From an uncultured Cohaesibacter sp. (GTDB lineage: Bacteria; Pseudomonadota; Alphaproteobacteria; Rhizobiales; Cohaesibacteraceae), in NCBI RefSeq assembly GCF_963664735.1, contig NZ_OY761553.1, positions 1,627,303 through 1,691,302 of the forward strand: DNA of 64,000 bases, written 5' to 3'. The position numbers and the translations under genes were made by a program. Shown here one piece after another: positions 16,092-25,975 of the stretch (its first letter is position 1; every line of letters begins with the position of its first letter). The notes beneath the pieces are model-generated. The model had not been told where the DNA came from. It was given only the letters and a program-made list of their open reading frames with translations, and ran no database searches.

Positions 16092-18554
16092 TTATTTCAA
16101 ATAGTCCACCTCGGCTTCAATAGAAGCGAGGTGAGATCGGCGCTGGCGCAAAATGGTTAGGAACTTTGGCCTACCCGGCAACAGCGTAAAACAGTTGTCA
16201 GAATAAATCCGATCACCACCATGATGGTAAGTTACAAAGAACGCGGGCTTATCCGTTACCAACTCAATTTCAGTTGTGCCCGCCCCGGTTGTTCTCTCTT
16301 TTGCGACGATGGTTGGCTCCTCAATGCGATACTCCTTTGGGCGCTTGGGCCAATAGTCATTCTCGCCGATGATGCTGCCTTCTTCATTGCTCCATGAAAG
16401 ATAGACGATCGCATCTGCGGCAATGTCATCGGTAGACAGGCGGGCCACTTCAATGGCTCGATCCATGGGCACATCGCAAGCAACCCTAGCAATTGAACTG
16501 ATGGAGCCCGACATCGAAACTGCTTCCAAACGCACGAATAGGCTGACGGGATCTGGCGTGTCATTTACAGCCCAAATGACGATCTCCCTATTCTCTTTAT
16601 CCGGCTGAGCGGTTACAAGCACCGGAGCATAGAAACGGCGAGCCATATAGTGCAGCAGCTTCCAACCACCGCCATATTCGAGGCTTGACCAGCTAGCCAC
16701 CGGCCATGTGTCATTGAGCTGCCAATAAAGCGTTCCCATAGAGCGTGGTTTGCAGGTTCGCCAATATTCGATAGCGGTTTTCATCGCCAACCCCTGCCCG
16801 ATCTGGCTAAGGAAAACCATATCGCGAAAACCTTCGGGAAAACGGAAATAGCGAGCGATCGTTTCCACAATGCGACTGTTACCGCCTTCGTTGCGTTGAT
16901 GAATGTCCATCACTGGAGAAGAGACATTGCGATCTTCAGGCTCGGTGAAACTTTCAATAACGCGCATGGAGGGGAAGGACTGAAAGCCGAATTCGGAGCA
17001 AAAACGCGGTTGAACCGTTCGATAATATTCAAAGTCCTTGGCTGAATGCCAAACATCCCAGAAATGCATATCCCCTGCGGTGTCGTCGTGCCAACCATCA
17101 CCAAAGTTGAAAGGCCCAACGGAGGGAGAAGAAGGCCAGAAAGGAATACCCGGCACTTCTTCAACAAGGCATTCTTCCAGCACGAAATTAAGGCGCTCAT
17201 ACATGGCCAGATACCGGTCACGATCATTCTTGCTTTCGTCAAACCAGCTGATAGCACCGACCAGCTCATTGTCGCCGCACCAAAGCGCCATACACGGATG
17301 GCCCGAAAGGCGGCGCACCTGCTGGCGGGCTTCTTTGCGCACCAGATTTAGCCAATTGTAGTCGGCTGCCGGGTAGAGATTGCAGGCAAACATGAAGTCA
17401 TGCCAGACCATCAGCCCCAGCTCAGAGCAAAGCTCATAGAACCAGTCTTCTTCATATTGTCCGCCGCCCCATACGCGGATCATGTTCATGTTGGCTTCCA
17501 CTGCCGAAGTCAACAAATCCCGCACCATGTCGGGTGTTGAACGCGAAGGCAAAGCATCTGCAGGAATCCAGTTGGCTCCGCGAACGTAAATGTCTTTACC
17601 ATTGATGCGGAAAGCAAAGCGTGCTCCTACGTCATCGTTGTCCGTAACAAGTTCCACTGTGCGCAAGCCGATGCTGCGGCTTATGCTTTGCCCATCCAAC
17701 ATGACCGAAAGATCATAAAGAGGCTGTTCTCCATAGCCCGCAGGCCACCAAAGCCGAGGATCATTAACCTCAATTTCCAGAGTTGCTTTTCCCTGCCCCG
17801 GGCAGACGGAAAAAAGATCGCTAATAACACGCCCATCAAAATTGGCAGCAAGCGTCAATTCGGCCAATTCAAACGCCTCAAAATAAGCCGTCAGTTCTAG
17901 CGACACATGGCCGTCTTCGTGATGCTGCCGCACAAGCACATCATCCAGACGCAGTTTGTTGATTCTCTTGAGCGTCACACCGCCATAAATACCAAGTGGT
18001 GACAGGGCAATGTTCCAGTCCCACCCCGCATGGCACTGCGCTTTTCGCAAAAAGTTATAGTGCGGCAAGCGGCAATTCCAGAAAATGTAAGGAACGGGAA
18101 ACGCAAACGCCTCTTTGGCGGTAATCGCTTCTTTGCTGTTTGAGAGAAACTGCACAGAAAGCCTGTTTTCTCCCACTTTAAGCGCAGAGCCAAGTGCAAA
18201 GTCATACCGCAAAAACTGACTTTCACAGCGCCCGATCTCAACACCATTGAGCGACACAATCGCATGGCAATCAACATGAAGAAAGCTCAGAGCATAACGC
18301 TCTGAAGGGTCCCCATCGAAGAGGAATGTCGTCTCGGCAACCCATTCGCTTTCATGTATCCAATCAAGGCTTTTCTCTGTGTCGCGCCAAAAGGGATCGG
18401 AAATCAGATCTTCTGCGAGCAGAGCCGAATGCAAATCTCCCGGTATGGGAAATGCGACAGGCAAGTCATTATCCACTTTCGCGCCAAAACGCTTAATCGT
18501 CCATCCCTCGTTCAGGGTTTGCTCAGTGGTAAGCGAAGAGAATTGCGTGGACAT
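16092..18554 (-). CDS. Beta-mannosidase, glycoside hydrolase family 2
   Basis: Enzyme of 820 residues that releases mannose from the non-reducing ends of beta-1,4-manno-oligosaccharides. It shows the GH2 order: jelly-roll sugar-binding domain (about 10-200, with the beta-mannosidase-typical AQCHAGWDWNIALSPLGIYG), immunoglobulin-like domain, then TIM barrel. The acid/base is Glu430 in WCGDNE and the nucleophile is Glu521 in CSEFGFQSFPS. There is no signal peptide, so it acts in the cytoplasm on imported oligomers. The start has an AAGGAA box six bases upstream. No mannan transporter is next to it; it is a lone gene between adhE and the small gene at 18988. Confidence 0.93.
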   Translation of the reverse strand: MSTQFSSLTTEQTLNEGWTIKRFGAKVDNDLPVAFPIPGDLHSALLAEDLISDPFWRDTEKSLDWIHESEWVAETTFLFDGDPSERYALSFLHVDCHAIVSLNGVEIGRCESQFLRYDFALGSALKVGENRLSVQFLSNSKEAITAKEAFAFPVPYIFWNCRLPHYNFLRKAQCHAGWDWNIALSPLGIYGGVTLKRINKLRLDDVLVRQHHEDGHVSLELTAYFEAFELAELTLAANFDGRVISDLFSVCPGQGKATLEIEVNDPRLWWPAGYGEQPLYDLSVMLDGQSISRSIGLRTVELVTDNDDVGARFAFRINGKDIYVRGANWIPADALPSRSTPDMVRDLLTSAVEANMNMIRVWGGGQYEEDWFYELCSELGLMVWHDFMFACNLYPAADYNWLNLVRKEARQQVRRLSGHPCMALWCGDNELVGAISWFDESKNDRDRYLAMYERLNFVLEECLVEEVPGIPFWPSSPSVGPFNFGDGWHDDTAGDMHFWDVWHSAKDFEYYRTVQPRFCSEFGFQSFPSMRVIESFTEPEDRNVSSPVMDIHQRNEGGNSRIVETIARYFRFPEGFRDMVFLSQIGQGLAMKTAIEYWRTCKPRSMGTLYWQLNDTWPVASWSSLEYGGGWKLLHYMARRFYAPVLVTAQPDKENREIVIWAVNDTPDPVSLFVRLEAVSMSGSISSIARVACDVPMDRAIEVARLSTDDIAADAIVYLSWSNEEGSIIGENDYWPKRPKEYRIEEPTIVAKERTTGAGTTEIELVTDKPAFFVTYHHGGDRIYSDNCFTLLPGRPKFLTILRQRRSHLASIEAEVDYLK

Positions 18555-18987
18555 TGGGCGTTCCTTCTCGATCTGATTTTAGCTTCAAGCGCAAAGACAA
18601 GACTAACATCAGAATATGACGGAACAGCAAGATTGACCATAACGCTTTATGGTTTCATGCAGAAGGAAAAATCACGCAGCACCACACGGCACCTCAAAGA
18701 AGCCAATTTGCTTGGAAGCGCCACGGAGAGGCCTATTGGCACGTTCCGCATTTTGCTTTGCGGTCCAAAACCATTCATTTCGTGAGGGATATTCATATTC
18801 GGCGCACAAGAGAAGAAACTCAAAAGCCAGCTTTGGCTGGGCCTTGCCCTGAGCGGGCATAGATTGTGATCGCCTGATCGAGAGTGCCTCCTGATTGGAA
18901 CATGTTTCCGTGAGGCTTCCCGGTATATGCTGTCCGATCCAAACAACCGGGCAGGAAATTGTTTGCCTTTGTGAAAGGCTACCAGAC
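18555..18987. other. Gap upstream of beta-mannosidase
   Basis: About 430 bases between the beta-mannosidase start and the end of the 51-residue gene. Short open frames occur on both strands but have no ribosome-binding sites or recognisable protein features. The region presumably holds the beta-mannosidase promoter. The only clear structure is the hairpin at 18965-18979. Confidence 0.4.
18965..18979 (-). terminator. Hairpin directly after the 51-residue gene
   Basis: GCCTTT (18965-18970) and AAAGGC (18974-18979) form a perfect six-base-pair stem with a three-base loop, beginning nine bases after the stop of the small gene on the minus strand. A second weak stem, AAACAA/TTGTTT, follows. There is no long T-run, so termination efficiency is uncertain. 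Confidence 0.45.
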
Positions 18988-19143
18988 TTACTTGTTGAAG
19001 CTGTCTCTGATACCCAGAATGAACAGATCCTGTTCGTTCGGCTGACGGCCACTTTCAACATCATTACTTACACGAGCTGCTGCCGGGATTGCCATGAACA
19101 CGCTACCAACCGTACCTGCTACACCTTTGATGCTATCAAACAT
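18988..19143 (-). CDS. Unrecognised 51-residue protein
   Basis: A short open frame that I recovered from the minus strand. ATG 19143 is preceded by an AGAGG box eight bases upstream, and the frame ends at TAA 18988. The protein begins MFDSIKGVAG, has a small-residue, mildly amphipathic first half up to about residue 23 (AIPAAARV), then a polar part with ESGRQPNEQDL and a closing LGIRDSFNK. The DL-x3-LGI pattern recalls short alphaproteobacterial stress or RNA-associated proteins, but I cannot assign a family. Codon choice looks coding-like. A hairpin follows the stop, and a 13-base inverted repeat lies 100-140 bases upstream, which supports a real, regulated gene. Confidence 0.6.
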   Translation of the reverse strand: MFDSIKGVAGTVGSVFMAIPAAARVSNDVESGRQPNEQDLFILGIRDSFNK

Positions 19144-19241
19144 TTTGTTATCCTCTGTTAGCTTTTTCTAAGCATTTCAACTGAGGACACAATAGCTTGA
19201 AACCAGATAAGCAAAAAGTGCTTATCTTAAAATTCTACCTT

Positions 19242-19283
19242 GCATGAAATGCATAGCTAAGATTTTTACCATGCATTTCATGC
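19242..19283. repeat. Large inverted repeat between the molybdoenzyme gene and the small gene
   Basis: GCATGAAATGCAT (19242-19254) mirrors ATGCATTTCATGC (19271-19283) perfectly over 13 bases, with a 16-base spacer. The arm centres are 29 bases apart, close to three helical turns. It lies about 40 bases beyond the stop of the molybdoenzyme gene and about 100 bases upstream of the 51-residue gene. It can be read as a paired operator or as a transcript-end hairpin; no T-run follows on either strand. Confidence 0.6.
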
Positions 19284-19324
19284 GGTTAGAATGAGGTTTC
19301 ATTTGAAAACACTACAAATCAAAT

Positions 19325-21583
19325 TCAGATTTTGACAAAGTCAGGCTGTTTTGTGACCGACAGAGGCGGCAATGGCTTGTTCCATGGCTCTACGAAAACG
19401 ACCGCAGTGTGCCCAATATTGCCCTGTGCCAATCGGGACGTTCCCTTATCGATCGTCAACGCGTTAGGGTTGCCATGGATCTCCATGCGCCTCCCATCCA
19501 CGATAGCAATGTCGAACCAGGCACCTGTTTGCAGCGCCACCACATCGCGCCGCAAATCACCATCGAAAGCCACGCCGGCCAACGTCGCGCCACGTTCATT
19601 ATAAAGACGCACAATCGACCCCTCGACAATTCCTCGCGCGGCGGCCGTTTCAGGATGCAATCGACATACCTCACGCCCTTCGATTTTGCTTTGCAATGAT
19701 TCCGAGCCCTGATCATTCTGGCTATGCAGCCGGGTATCAGACTGGGCGGAAATCATGTGCAGCGCCCCTTCCGGCGCATCAAGCGAGCTCTCGACTGGCT
19801 GAAGCCATGCGGGATGTCCGGGACAATCATCAAGCCCGAATGACGCAATTCTTTCATTGAAAAGTGTGATCTTGCCGCTTTCCGAACCTAGGGGATTGGC
19901 CTCAGGATCTGCGATGAAATCGGCCAAGGCAATCCGCTTTTCTTCATCCCCTTGCAAGCGAACATGCCCCAGCTGTTTGAAACTATCGAAATCCGGCAGG
20001 GCGTCCAGCCCTTGCTCTTCGACAAGAACGCGTGATTCATCCCAGAGCCAGCGCAGCCAGTCTTCTTGTGAGCGCCCTTCTGTGAAGGCCTCCTCCAGCC
20101 CCATTTTCGAAGCGATTAGCCGCAGTATTTCATGGTCGTCCTTGGCCTCCCCCACAGGAGCATGAGCCGGGGACATATAAACCACCGAAGGCTCGGTTTT
20201 GCTCAGCATGATGTCAGTACGCTCAAGCGGCGTGGTCGCGGGAAGGACAATATCGGCGCGACGGGCTGTTGCTGTCCAGCCTTGTTCAAAGACAACCACG
20301 GTCTCCGGCTTATGCCAGCCCTTTTCCAGCCGCATCAAATCCTGATGATGATGGTAGGGGTTGCCGCCAGACCACAGCACCATGCGGATATCGGGATAGG
20401 TGCGGGTCGTGCCATTATACTGATAGTCCTCATCTGGATGCAGAAGCATGTCAGTAACGCGAGCAACGGGGATGAAGTCCTTGATCGGGTTGGTGCCCTG
20501 CGGGATCGATGGCCAGGCCATATTCTTTGTAGAACGCCCGATAGAAGCCACACACCCATAGCCAAAGCCGTAGCCCGTCCCCGGTTGTCCGATTTGTCCG
20601 AGCATGGCAGCAAGCGCAAGACCGGCCCAGATTGGCTGTTCTCCATGGTCTGTGCGCTGAACGCCCCATGCGACATTGATCATGGTTCGGCTTTTTGCCA
20701 TATCCCGCGCAAACTGGCGAATGGCTTCTGGCTCAACGTCGCAAATGGGAGCAGCCCAGTCCGCGCTTTTGGCTGGCTCTCCTGTCTCGCCAAGCAAATA
20801 GGCGCGCAGCTTGGGCCAGCCGGAGGTGTATTTGTTCAGAAACACTTCGTCGTGCAACCCCTCAACCAGCAGCGTGTGGCACAGAGCCAACATCAGTGCC
20901 GCGTCTGTGCCCGGACGAATTGAGAACCATTCCGCGTTAGGCATGTCGCTCTTTTGCGGAGAGACGCTGATCATGCGCCCCTTCATCCGGCTCAGCCAGC
21001 TCTCGGTCCAGTGCCGTGCCGTGCCAGAAGATGCCACCTGTGCAGGTCGCCCCGAAATGCCACCGAAAGCAACGAGCATGGTGCAATGCTCGATAATATG
21101 CTCCCAGCTTGTCATCTGGTCCTGGAACTGGGCTTGCGACATGCCCAAGATATGAGGGATAAGCACCTCGCCAGCGGCGTGGGAATAAGTCTCTCTGGCG
21201 CTGACGTAACCACCAGCCAGATTGAGAAAACGCTTGAGTTGGCTTTGTGCGTGGTGGAAGCGGCCAGCGCTAGCCCAGCCGTAGGAACCACCGTAAATGG
21301 CGCCATTGCCGTAAGTCTTGTTGATGCGGCCAAGCTCTTGGGCCACACGGGATGCAGCTTCGTCCCAGCTCACCTCAACAAAGACATCATCACAGCGATT
21401 GGCTCCGCCGTCTCCTTCAAGCCAGCCCTTGCGCAAAGCCGGTTTGAGAATGCGACTGTTGAGATTGCGCGAGGCACTCAGCCACCCCTTGCCAATACGC
21501 GAGGGTTGAGGATCACCGCTGACAGGCTGAAGACCATCATTGTGAATTTCGTAAGTACCCCAGTGGGCTGCAGTGTATTTCAT
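19325..21583 (-). CDS. bisC: Molybdopterin oxidoreductase, BisC/DMSO reductase family
   Basis: Molybdenum enzyme of 752 residues, type III DMSO-reductase family. The molybdenum-ligating serine lies in GGSYGWASAGR near residue 100-110, as in DMSO and TMAO reductases. There is no N-terminal iron-sulfur cysteine motif and no twin-arginine signal. A cytoplasmic location therefore points to biotin or methionine sulfoxide reduction (BisC-like) rather than respiratory TMAO or DMSO reduction. The N-terminal TAAHWGTYEI is typical of BisC. The C-terminal 120 residues are the molydopterin-dinucleotide-binding domain (SAQSDTRLHSQNDQ). No electron-donor or chaperone gene is adjacent. The symbol is by family; substrate is not proven. 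Confidence 0.85.
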   Translation of the reverse strand: MKYTAAHWGTYEIHNDGLQPVSGDPQPSRIGKGWLSASRNLNSRILKPALRKGWLEGDGGANRCDDVFVEVSWDEAASRVAQELGRINKTYGNGAIYGGSYGWASAGRFHHAQSQLKRFLNLAGGYVSARETYSHAAGEVLIPHILGMSQAQFQDQMTSWEHIIEHCTMLVAFGGISGRPAQVASSGTARHWTESWLSRMKGRMISVSPQKSDMPNAEWFSIRPGTDAALMLALCHTLLVEGLHDEVFLNKYTSGWPKLRAYLLGETGEPAKSADWAAPICDVEPEAIRQFARDMAKSRTMINVAWGVQRTDHGEQPIWAGLALAAMLGQIGQPGTGYGFGYGCVASIGRSTKNMAWPSIPQGTNPIKDFIPVARVTDMLLHPDEDYQYNGTTRTYPDIRMVLWSGGNPYHHHQDLMRLEKGWHKPETVVVFEQGWTATARRADIVLPATTPLERTDIMLSKTEPSVVYMSPAHAPVGEAKDDHEILRLIASKMGLEEAFTEGRSQEDWLRWLWDESRVLVEEQGLDALPDFDSFKQLGHVRLQGDEEKRIALADFIADPEANPLGSESGKITLFNERIASFGLDDCPGHPAWLQPVESSLDAPEGALHMISAQSDTRLHSQNDQGSESLQSKIEGREVCRLHPETAAARGIVEGSIVRLYNERGATLAGVAFDGDLRRDVVALQTGAWFDIAIVDGRRMEIHGNPNALTIDKGTSRLAQGNIGHTAVVFVEPWNKPLPPLSVTKQPDFVKI

Positions 21584-21756
21584 GGTGGGTCGTCCGTAAC
21601 GGCAGGCTTGGTTGGCGGGAAAATTTTTTCACCTTCAATCGCTAGCATTTGTTGCTGTTCATGCGCAAGTGATTGTAAATTTCTCGCAAGAAGCCTTATA
21701 TGAATAAACAAGGACTATAATGGTTAACCCTTAGACCCAAGCGATCGGATTGCTTT

Positions 21757-23256
21757 ATGGCGGAGCCGCTTACACCATCTCAGCATGTATTTGCATTTGA
21801 CAATAGTTACGCCCGCTCGCTGGAAGGCTTCTATGTGCCATGGCAAGGTGACAAGGCTCCAAAGCCGCGCATAGCACTGATCAATGATGCGTTGGCCAAT
21901 CAACTCGGATTGGAACTCGATAGCTCGGACCCTGCGTTAGCGGCCATCTTCGCCGGAAGCGAAGCGGCTGAAGGATCTCAACCGATTGCACAAGCCTACG
22001 CCGGACATCAGTTCGGAGGCTTCTCGCCGCAGCTTGGAGATGGTCGGGCATTGTTGCTTGGCGAAATCCACGATATCAGCGGACGACGGTTTGATCTACA
22101 GCTCAAGGGCTCGGGCAGAACACCCTTTTCCCGGGGTGGCGATGGCAAGGCCGTGCTCGGCCCTGTACTGAGGGAATATATCATGGGTGAAGCCATGCAT
22201 GCGCTCGGCATTCCTACGACCCGTGCACTGGCTGCCGTGACGACTGGCGAACACATTAACAGGCAAGGCCTCAAGCCAGGAGCCGTTCTTGTCAGGGTTG
22301 CATCAAGCCATATTCGGGTTGGCACTTTCGAGTTTTTCGCCGCACGCGAGGCTTGGGACAATGTTCGCAAGCTTGCGGACTATACCATTGCGCGCCACTA
22401 TCCAGAGCTTTTTGATGAGGAAAACCGCTATCTGGCATTCTTTGCTGCTGTTGCCAAAAAGCAGGCAAAGCTTATTGCGCAATGGATGCAAGTGGGTTTC
22501 ATCCATGGTGTGATGAACACAGACAATGTCGCCCTCTCTGGAGAAACCATCGACTACGGCCCTTGCGCCTTCATGGACCGTTATGATCCGGCCACCGTTT
22601 TCAGCTCGATTGACAGGCACGGGCGCTATGCCTATGGCAATCAACCACAAATCGGCCAATGGAATCTGGCCCGCTTTGCGGAAGCACTGCTGCCGCTCGT
22701 GGAGCCTGACGATGAAGAGCGCGCCATTCAGCTGGTAACAGATGTGCTAAGCGATTATACCGCCACCTATAAAGAGGCCTGGCTTGCAGGTATGGGTCGC
22801 AAGATCGGTCTTGCAGCGGCGGAACCCAAAGACACTGCGCTTGTTCAGATCCTGCTGGGCACACTTCAGGGAGAGAATGTTGACTTCACGCTGTTTTTCC
22901 GCCGCGTGGGTGACAGCCTTGTCAGCGAGAAAGGCAAATCCGATCTTCTGGCGCTCTTTAACGACCCTGAAGCGATCTCAGGCTGGCTCAAGGACTGGCA
23001 CGCAAGGCTTGCGGAAGAACGCGGCTCCCTTGACGAAATCGCCAATGCTATGGCCAAGGTGAATCCGATCTACATTCCACGTAACCACATGGTGGAAGCG
23101 GCTCTACAGAAAGCGGAAGACTTCGCCGACTATAGCGAAGTCAAGCAACTGCTCGACGTTTTGGCCAATCCATATGAAGAGCGTGCGGGCCTTGAAGATT
23201 ACGCGCGCCCTGCCCCGAGTGATTTTGGCCCCTTCATCACCTATTGCGGCACGTGA
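21757..23256 (+). CDS. selO: SelO/YdiU protein AMPylase
   Basis: Pseudokinase-fold enzyme of 499 residues. Members of the SelO family bind ATP in an inverted orientation and transfer AMP to Ser, Thr or Tyr of target proteins, linked to redox homeostasis. Family signatures are seen in order: HQFGGFSPQLGDGRALLLGE near 88, QLKGSGRTPFSRGGDGKAVL near 112-131, the HGVMNTDNVALSG catalytic-loop equivalent near 249 and DYGPCAFMD near 265. It ends in TYCGT, which keeps the cysteine where eukaryotic SelO has selenocysteine. It diverges from the molybdoenzyme gene and converges with the GntR gene, 12 bases away. Confidence 0.93.
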   Translation: MAEPLTPSQHVFAFDNSYARSLEGFYVPWQGDKAPKPRIALINDALANQLGLELDSSDPALAAIFAGSEAAEGSQPIAQAYAGHQFGGFSPQLGDGRALLLGEIHDISGRRFDLQLKGSGRTPFSRGGDGKAVLGPVLREYIMGEAMHALGIPTTRALAAVTTGEHINRQGLKPGAVLVRVASSHIRVGTFEFFAAREAWDNVRKLADYTIARHYPELFDEENRYLAFFAAVAKKQAKLIAQWMQVGFIHGVMNTDNVALSGETIDYGPCAFMDRYDPATVFSSIDRHGRYAYGNQPQIGQWNLARFAEALLPLVEPDDEERAIQLVTDVLSDYTATYKEAWLAGMGRKIGLAAAEPKDTALVQILLGTLQGENVDFTLFFRRVGDSLVSEKGKSDLLALFNDPEAISGWLKDWHARLAEERGSLDEIANAMAKVNPIYIPRNHMVEAALQKAEDFADYSEVKQLLDVLANPYEERAGLEDYARPAPSDFGPFITYCGT

Positions 23257-23268
23257 GCGGTCATAATA

Positions 23269-24180
23269 TCAAGATAATGGGCCTTCAAAGATGCGGCGAC
23301 GGGCATTGCGGATATGCTCCTGCATGCGCATTCTGGCAGCATCCATATCGCGTGCACGAATGGCATTGAAAATACGGTGATGCTCTTCCTGAACGATAAC
23401 ACGCCGCGCCTGCTTGCTGCGTGAAGAAAGATTGCGCGAAATATCCATGGCTTGCAGCGAAACTTCTGTCAGTGCCTGAAAAGAGCTGACGAAGAAGTGA
23501 TTGTCCGCCGCTTCACAGATCGCCAGATGGAAGCGGTAGTCTTCTCCTGTGCCCATGTCACTGGTCTCAATCGCGTCATCCATGCGCTTCAATTCGATAG
23601 ACATCTTGTCCAGATGCTCTACGCCTGCCCGCTCGGCGGCGAAATAGGCAGCCTCGCCTTCAAGCATGATACGATATTCATAAGAGCGCTGGATATCAGC
23701 GATGGATTCAATCGGGGCGAATTGAAGGAAACTGTCATCTGGCCTCTTGAGCACAAAACTGCCAGAGCCTCGGCGAGATGCGACAAGGCCGCTTTCCCTC
23801 AATCTCGCAATGGCGGCGCGAACGGTCGGGCGGGATGCCCCCAGATCCTCGGCCAGCTCCGCCTCTGTGGGCAATTTGCTGTTCTCGGGATATGCGCCGG
23901 TTACGATTCGACTCAGAAGCGCTTCATATACGGCGTCGGCAAGGCTGGGTGCTTTTTGGTTGTTACTGCTGGGTTGCGTCACGGGAGTTTTACCATTTAC
24001 GCAAACGTGCTGGCGGTCCAGCGACGCCGCTTGACTTGATTTTCTGTCTTTTTGAATCGGATGAACGTTCGATTTCTCAAACAGACGGTAGCACCGTTTG
24101 TACAGACGATCAATCTCGGCCAATTGATCACTTATCGTGCTTAAGTATGCCCTATAATGCATACATAATTCATTATTCAT
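23269..24180 (-). CDS. GntR-family regulator, FadR subfamily
   Basis: Transcription regulator. The winged helix-turn-helix is at about 78-145 of the 303-residue frame (LPTEAELAEDLGASRPTVRAAIARLRESGLV). It is followed by an all-helical FCD effector domain with its metal-binding Asp and His residues (EDYRFHLAICEAADNHFF and, later, EEHHRIF and MQEHIRNA). The family is usually 230-250 residues, so the first 66 codons may not be translated. A GTG at 23982 would give 237 residues, but no ribosome-binding site decides it. The gene diverges from the pirin gene at 24358 and may control the pirin-wrbA-yqjG group; FCD effectors are typically organic acids. Confidence 0.88.
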   Translation of the reverse strand: MNNELCMHYRAYLSTISDQLAEIDRLYKRCYRLFEKSNVHPIQKDRKSSQAASLDRQHVCVNGKTPVTQPSSNNQKAPSLADAVYEALLSRIVTGAYPENSKLPTEAELAEDLGASRPTVRAAIARLRESGLVASRRGSGSFVLKRPDDSFLQFAPIESIADIQRSYEYRIMLEGEAAYFAAERAGVEHLDKMSIELKRMDDAIETSDMGTGEDYRFHLAICEAADNHFFVSSFQALTEVSLQAMDISRNLSSRSKQARRVIVQEEHHRIFNAIRARDMDAARMRMQEHIRNARRRIFEGPLS

Positions 24181-24357
24181 GAAGTGAAATTCATGAGTCG
24201 AATGAAATCTTTGCTCTTATCAAGAGCACTAAGATCAATTACCTAAGTAGTCAACACAGGGGCACCATTGATCAGTTTGATCTGAAACAGCTGACAGGGT
24301 GTTCAAATAAATGACCAAGTTCCGGGAGCATGTTGCTGCCCGTGATGGAGAAAAGAT

Positions 24358-25269
24358 ATGTCGATAAGACCCGTTCTTTCCACCGCTGAAGCTATGGAAA
24401 CCATGGAAGGGGCTGGCGTTCGCCTACACAGGGCCTTCGGCTTTCATGATCCGAAGAAATGCGACCCGTTCTTGCTGTTTGATGATTTCCGCGGCGATGA
24501 CCCCGAGGACTATATTCGCGGCTTTCCGTGGCACCCTCACCGCGGCATCGAAACCATCACCTATGTGCTGAACGGCACAGTAGAGCATGGCGACAGCCTC
24601 GGGAACCACGGCAAACTGGGCGCAGGTGACATCCAGTGGATGACCGCAGGCTCGGGCATCATGCATCAGGAAATGCCGCAGGGTAACGCCAAGGGCCAAA
24701 TGCATGGCTTTCAGCTTTGGGCGAACCTGCCGGCCAGCCTCAAGATGACTGCGCCACGCTATCAGGACGTGGAAGCCAAGGAAATTCCACAGATCATTGA
24801 TGACGATGGCACTAGTGTGAAGGTTGTAGTCGGTGAATTCTGGGGCAAACGAGGCCCGATCGATGGCATCGCCGCCGATCCGCTCTATCTGGATATCTTC
24901 GTGCCAGCCGGTGTTCGCAAGCGCTTCAAGATAGATACCTATCGCAATGCATTTGCTTACGTATTCGAAGGCGCAGGCAAGTTCGACAACTCCTCTAAAC
25001 CACGAGGCATTCTTCTTGAGAAGGAGGTCATGGGAGAGGAAGTCAACATTCGCGATTTGTCTGGCAACCGCACCTTGATCAATTTTGGCACCGGCGATGA
25101 AGTTGAAGTGCTAGCCGGTCCGCAAGGGGTTCGTTTCCTGCTCATTTCCGGCGCTCCTTTGAAAGAGCCCGTCGCATGGCACGGCCCAATCGTCATGAAT
25201 ACCAAAGAAGAAATTCATCAGGCCATTCGCGAATTGCGCAATGGGACCTTTATCAAACCGGCCCACTAA
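24358..25269 (+). CDS. Pirin-family protein
   Basis: Bicupin iron protein of 303 residues. The N-terminal cupin shows the iron-binding [15 protein letters not shown] and the later HGDSLGNHG and [10 protein letters not shown], giving the three histidines plus glutamate of pirins. Bacterial pirins often have quercetinase activity or interact with metabolic enzymes, and their genes frequently sit with quinone reductases, as here (WrbA starts 56 bases on). An AAAAG-type box precedes the ATG. The divergent FadR-type gene is the likely regulator. Substrate unknown. Confidence 0.92.
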   Translation: MSIRPVLSTAEAMETMEGAGVRLHRAFGFHDPKKCDPFLLFDDFRGDDPEDYIRGFPWHPHRGIETITYVLNGTVEHGDSLGNHGKLGAGDIQWMTAGSGIMHQEMPQGNAKGQMHGFQLWANLPASLKMTAPRYQDVEAKEIPQIIDDDGTSVKVVVGEFWGKRGPIDGIAADPLYLDIFVPAGVRKRFKIDTYRNAFAYVFEGAGKFDNSSKPRGILLEKEVMGEEVNIRDLSGNRTLINFGTGDEVEVLAGPQGVRFLLISGAPLKEPVAWHGPIVMNTKEEIHQAIRELRNGTFIKPAH

Positions 25270-25325
25270 ATCGCCGGGCTCGAAATAGAACAAGAAACAT
25301 CAACCCTAAGGCAGAGATCAAAACA

Positions 25326-25922
25326 ATGGCAAAAGTACTCGTTCTTTACTACTCCTCTTATGGTCACATCGAAACAATGGCGAAGGCTGTCGCTGAAGGC
25401 GCCGCATCTGAAGGGGCAGACGTGACGATCAAGCGCGTTCCGGAACTGGTTCCTGAAGAAGTGGCAAAAGCCTCTTACTACAAGATGGATCAAGAAGCCC
25501 CCATCGCAGATCCGCAGGAACTGGATCAGTATGACGCAATCATCGTCGGTTCCGGCACCCGTTTCGGCACCGTGACCTCCCAGATGCGCAATTTCTGGGA
25601 CATGACTGGGGGCCTATGGGCTGCAGGCAAACTCGCTGGCAAGGTAGGCTCCGTTTTCACCTCCACCGCGACCCAGCATGGTGGTCAGGAAACAACCATT
25701 ATGGGCTTCATCCCAACCCTTCTGCACCACGGCATGGTTGTCGTCGGTCTGCCAAACACCTTTACCGGCCAGATTGGCGTTGAGGAAATGAAGGGCGGCT
25801 CTCCATATGGTGCAACCACGATCACCGATGGTGACGGCTCCCGCCAGCCTTCTGCCATCGAACTTGAAGGAGCCCGCGTTCAGGGTGCTCACGTGGCCAA
25901 GATTGCAGCCAAACTGGCTTAA
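25326..25922 (+). CDS. wrbA: NAD(P)H:quinone oxidoreductase WrbA
   Basis: Flavodoxin-fold FMN enzyme of 198 residues that reduces quinones by two electrons, avoiding semiquinone radicals. The FMN phosphate loop is at the start ([12 protein letters not shown], residues 8-19). [18 protein letters not shown] near 77-94 and [12 protein letters not shown] near 114-125 are WrbA family signatures. ATG 25326 begins the conserved protein; the frame is open further upstream into the pirin gene but without features. It is 56 bases after pirin and likely co-transcribed. Confidence 0.95.
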   Translation: MAKVLVLYYSSYGHIETMAKAVAEGAASEGADVTIKRVPELVPEEVAKASYYKMDQEAPIADPQELDQYDAIIVGSGTRFGTVTSQMRNFWDMTGGLWAAGKLAGKVGSVFTSTATQHGGQETTIMGFIPTLLHHGMVVVGLPNTFTGQIGVEEMKGGSPYGATTITDGDGSRQPSAIELEGARVQGAHVAKIAAKLA

Positions 25923-25975
25923 TCAACTTTCTGCATCACTTGAATTACAACAATAAAAACAACAAAAAAAGCAAT

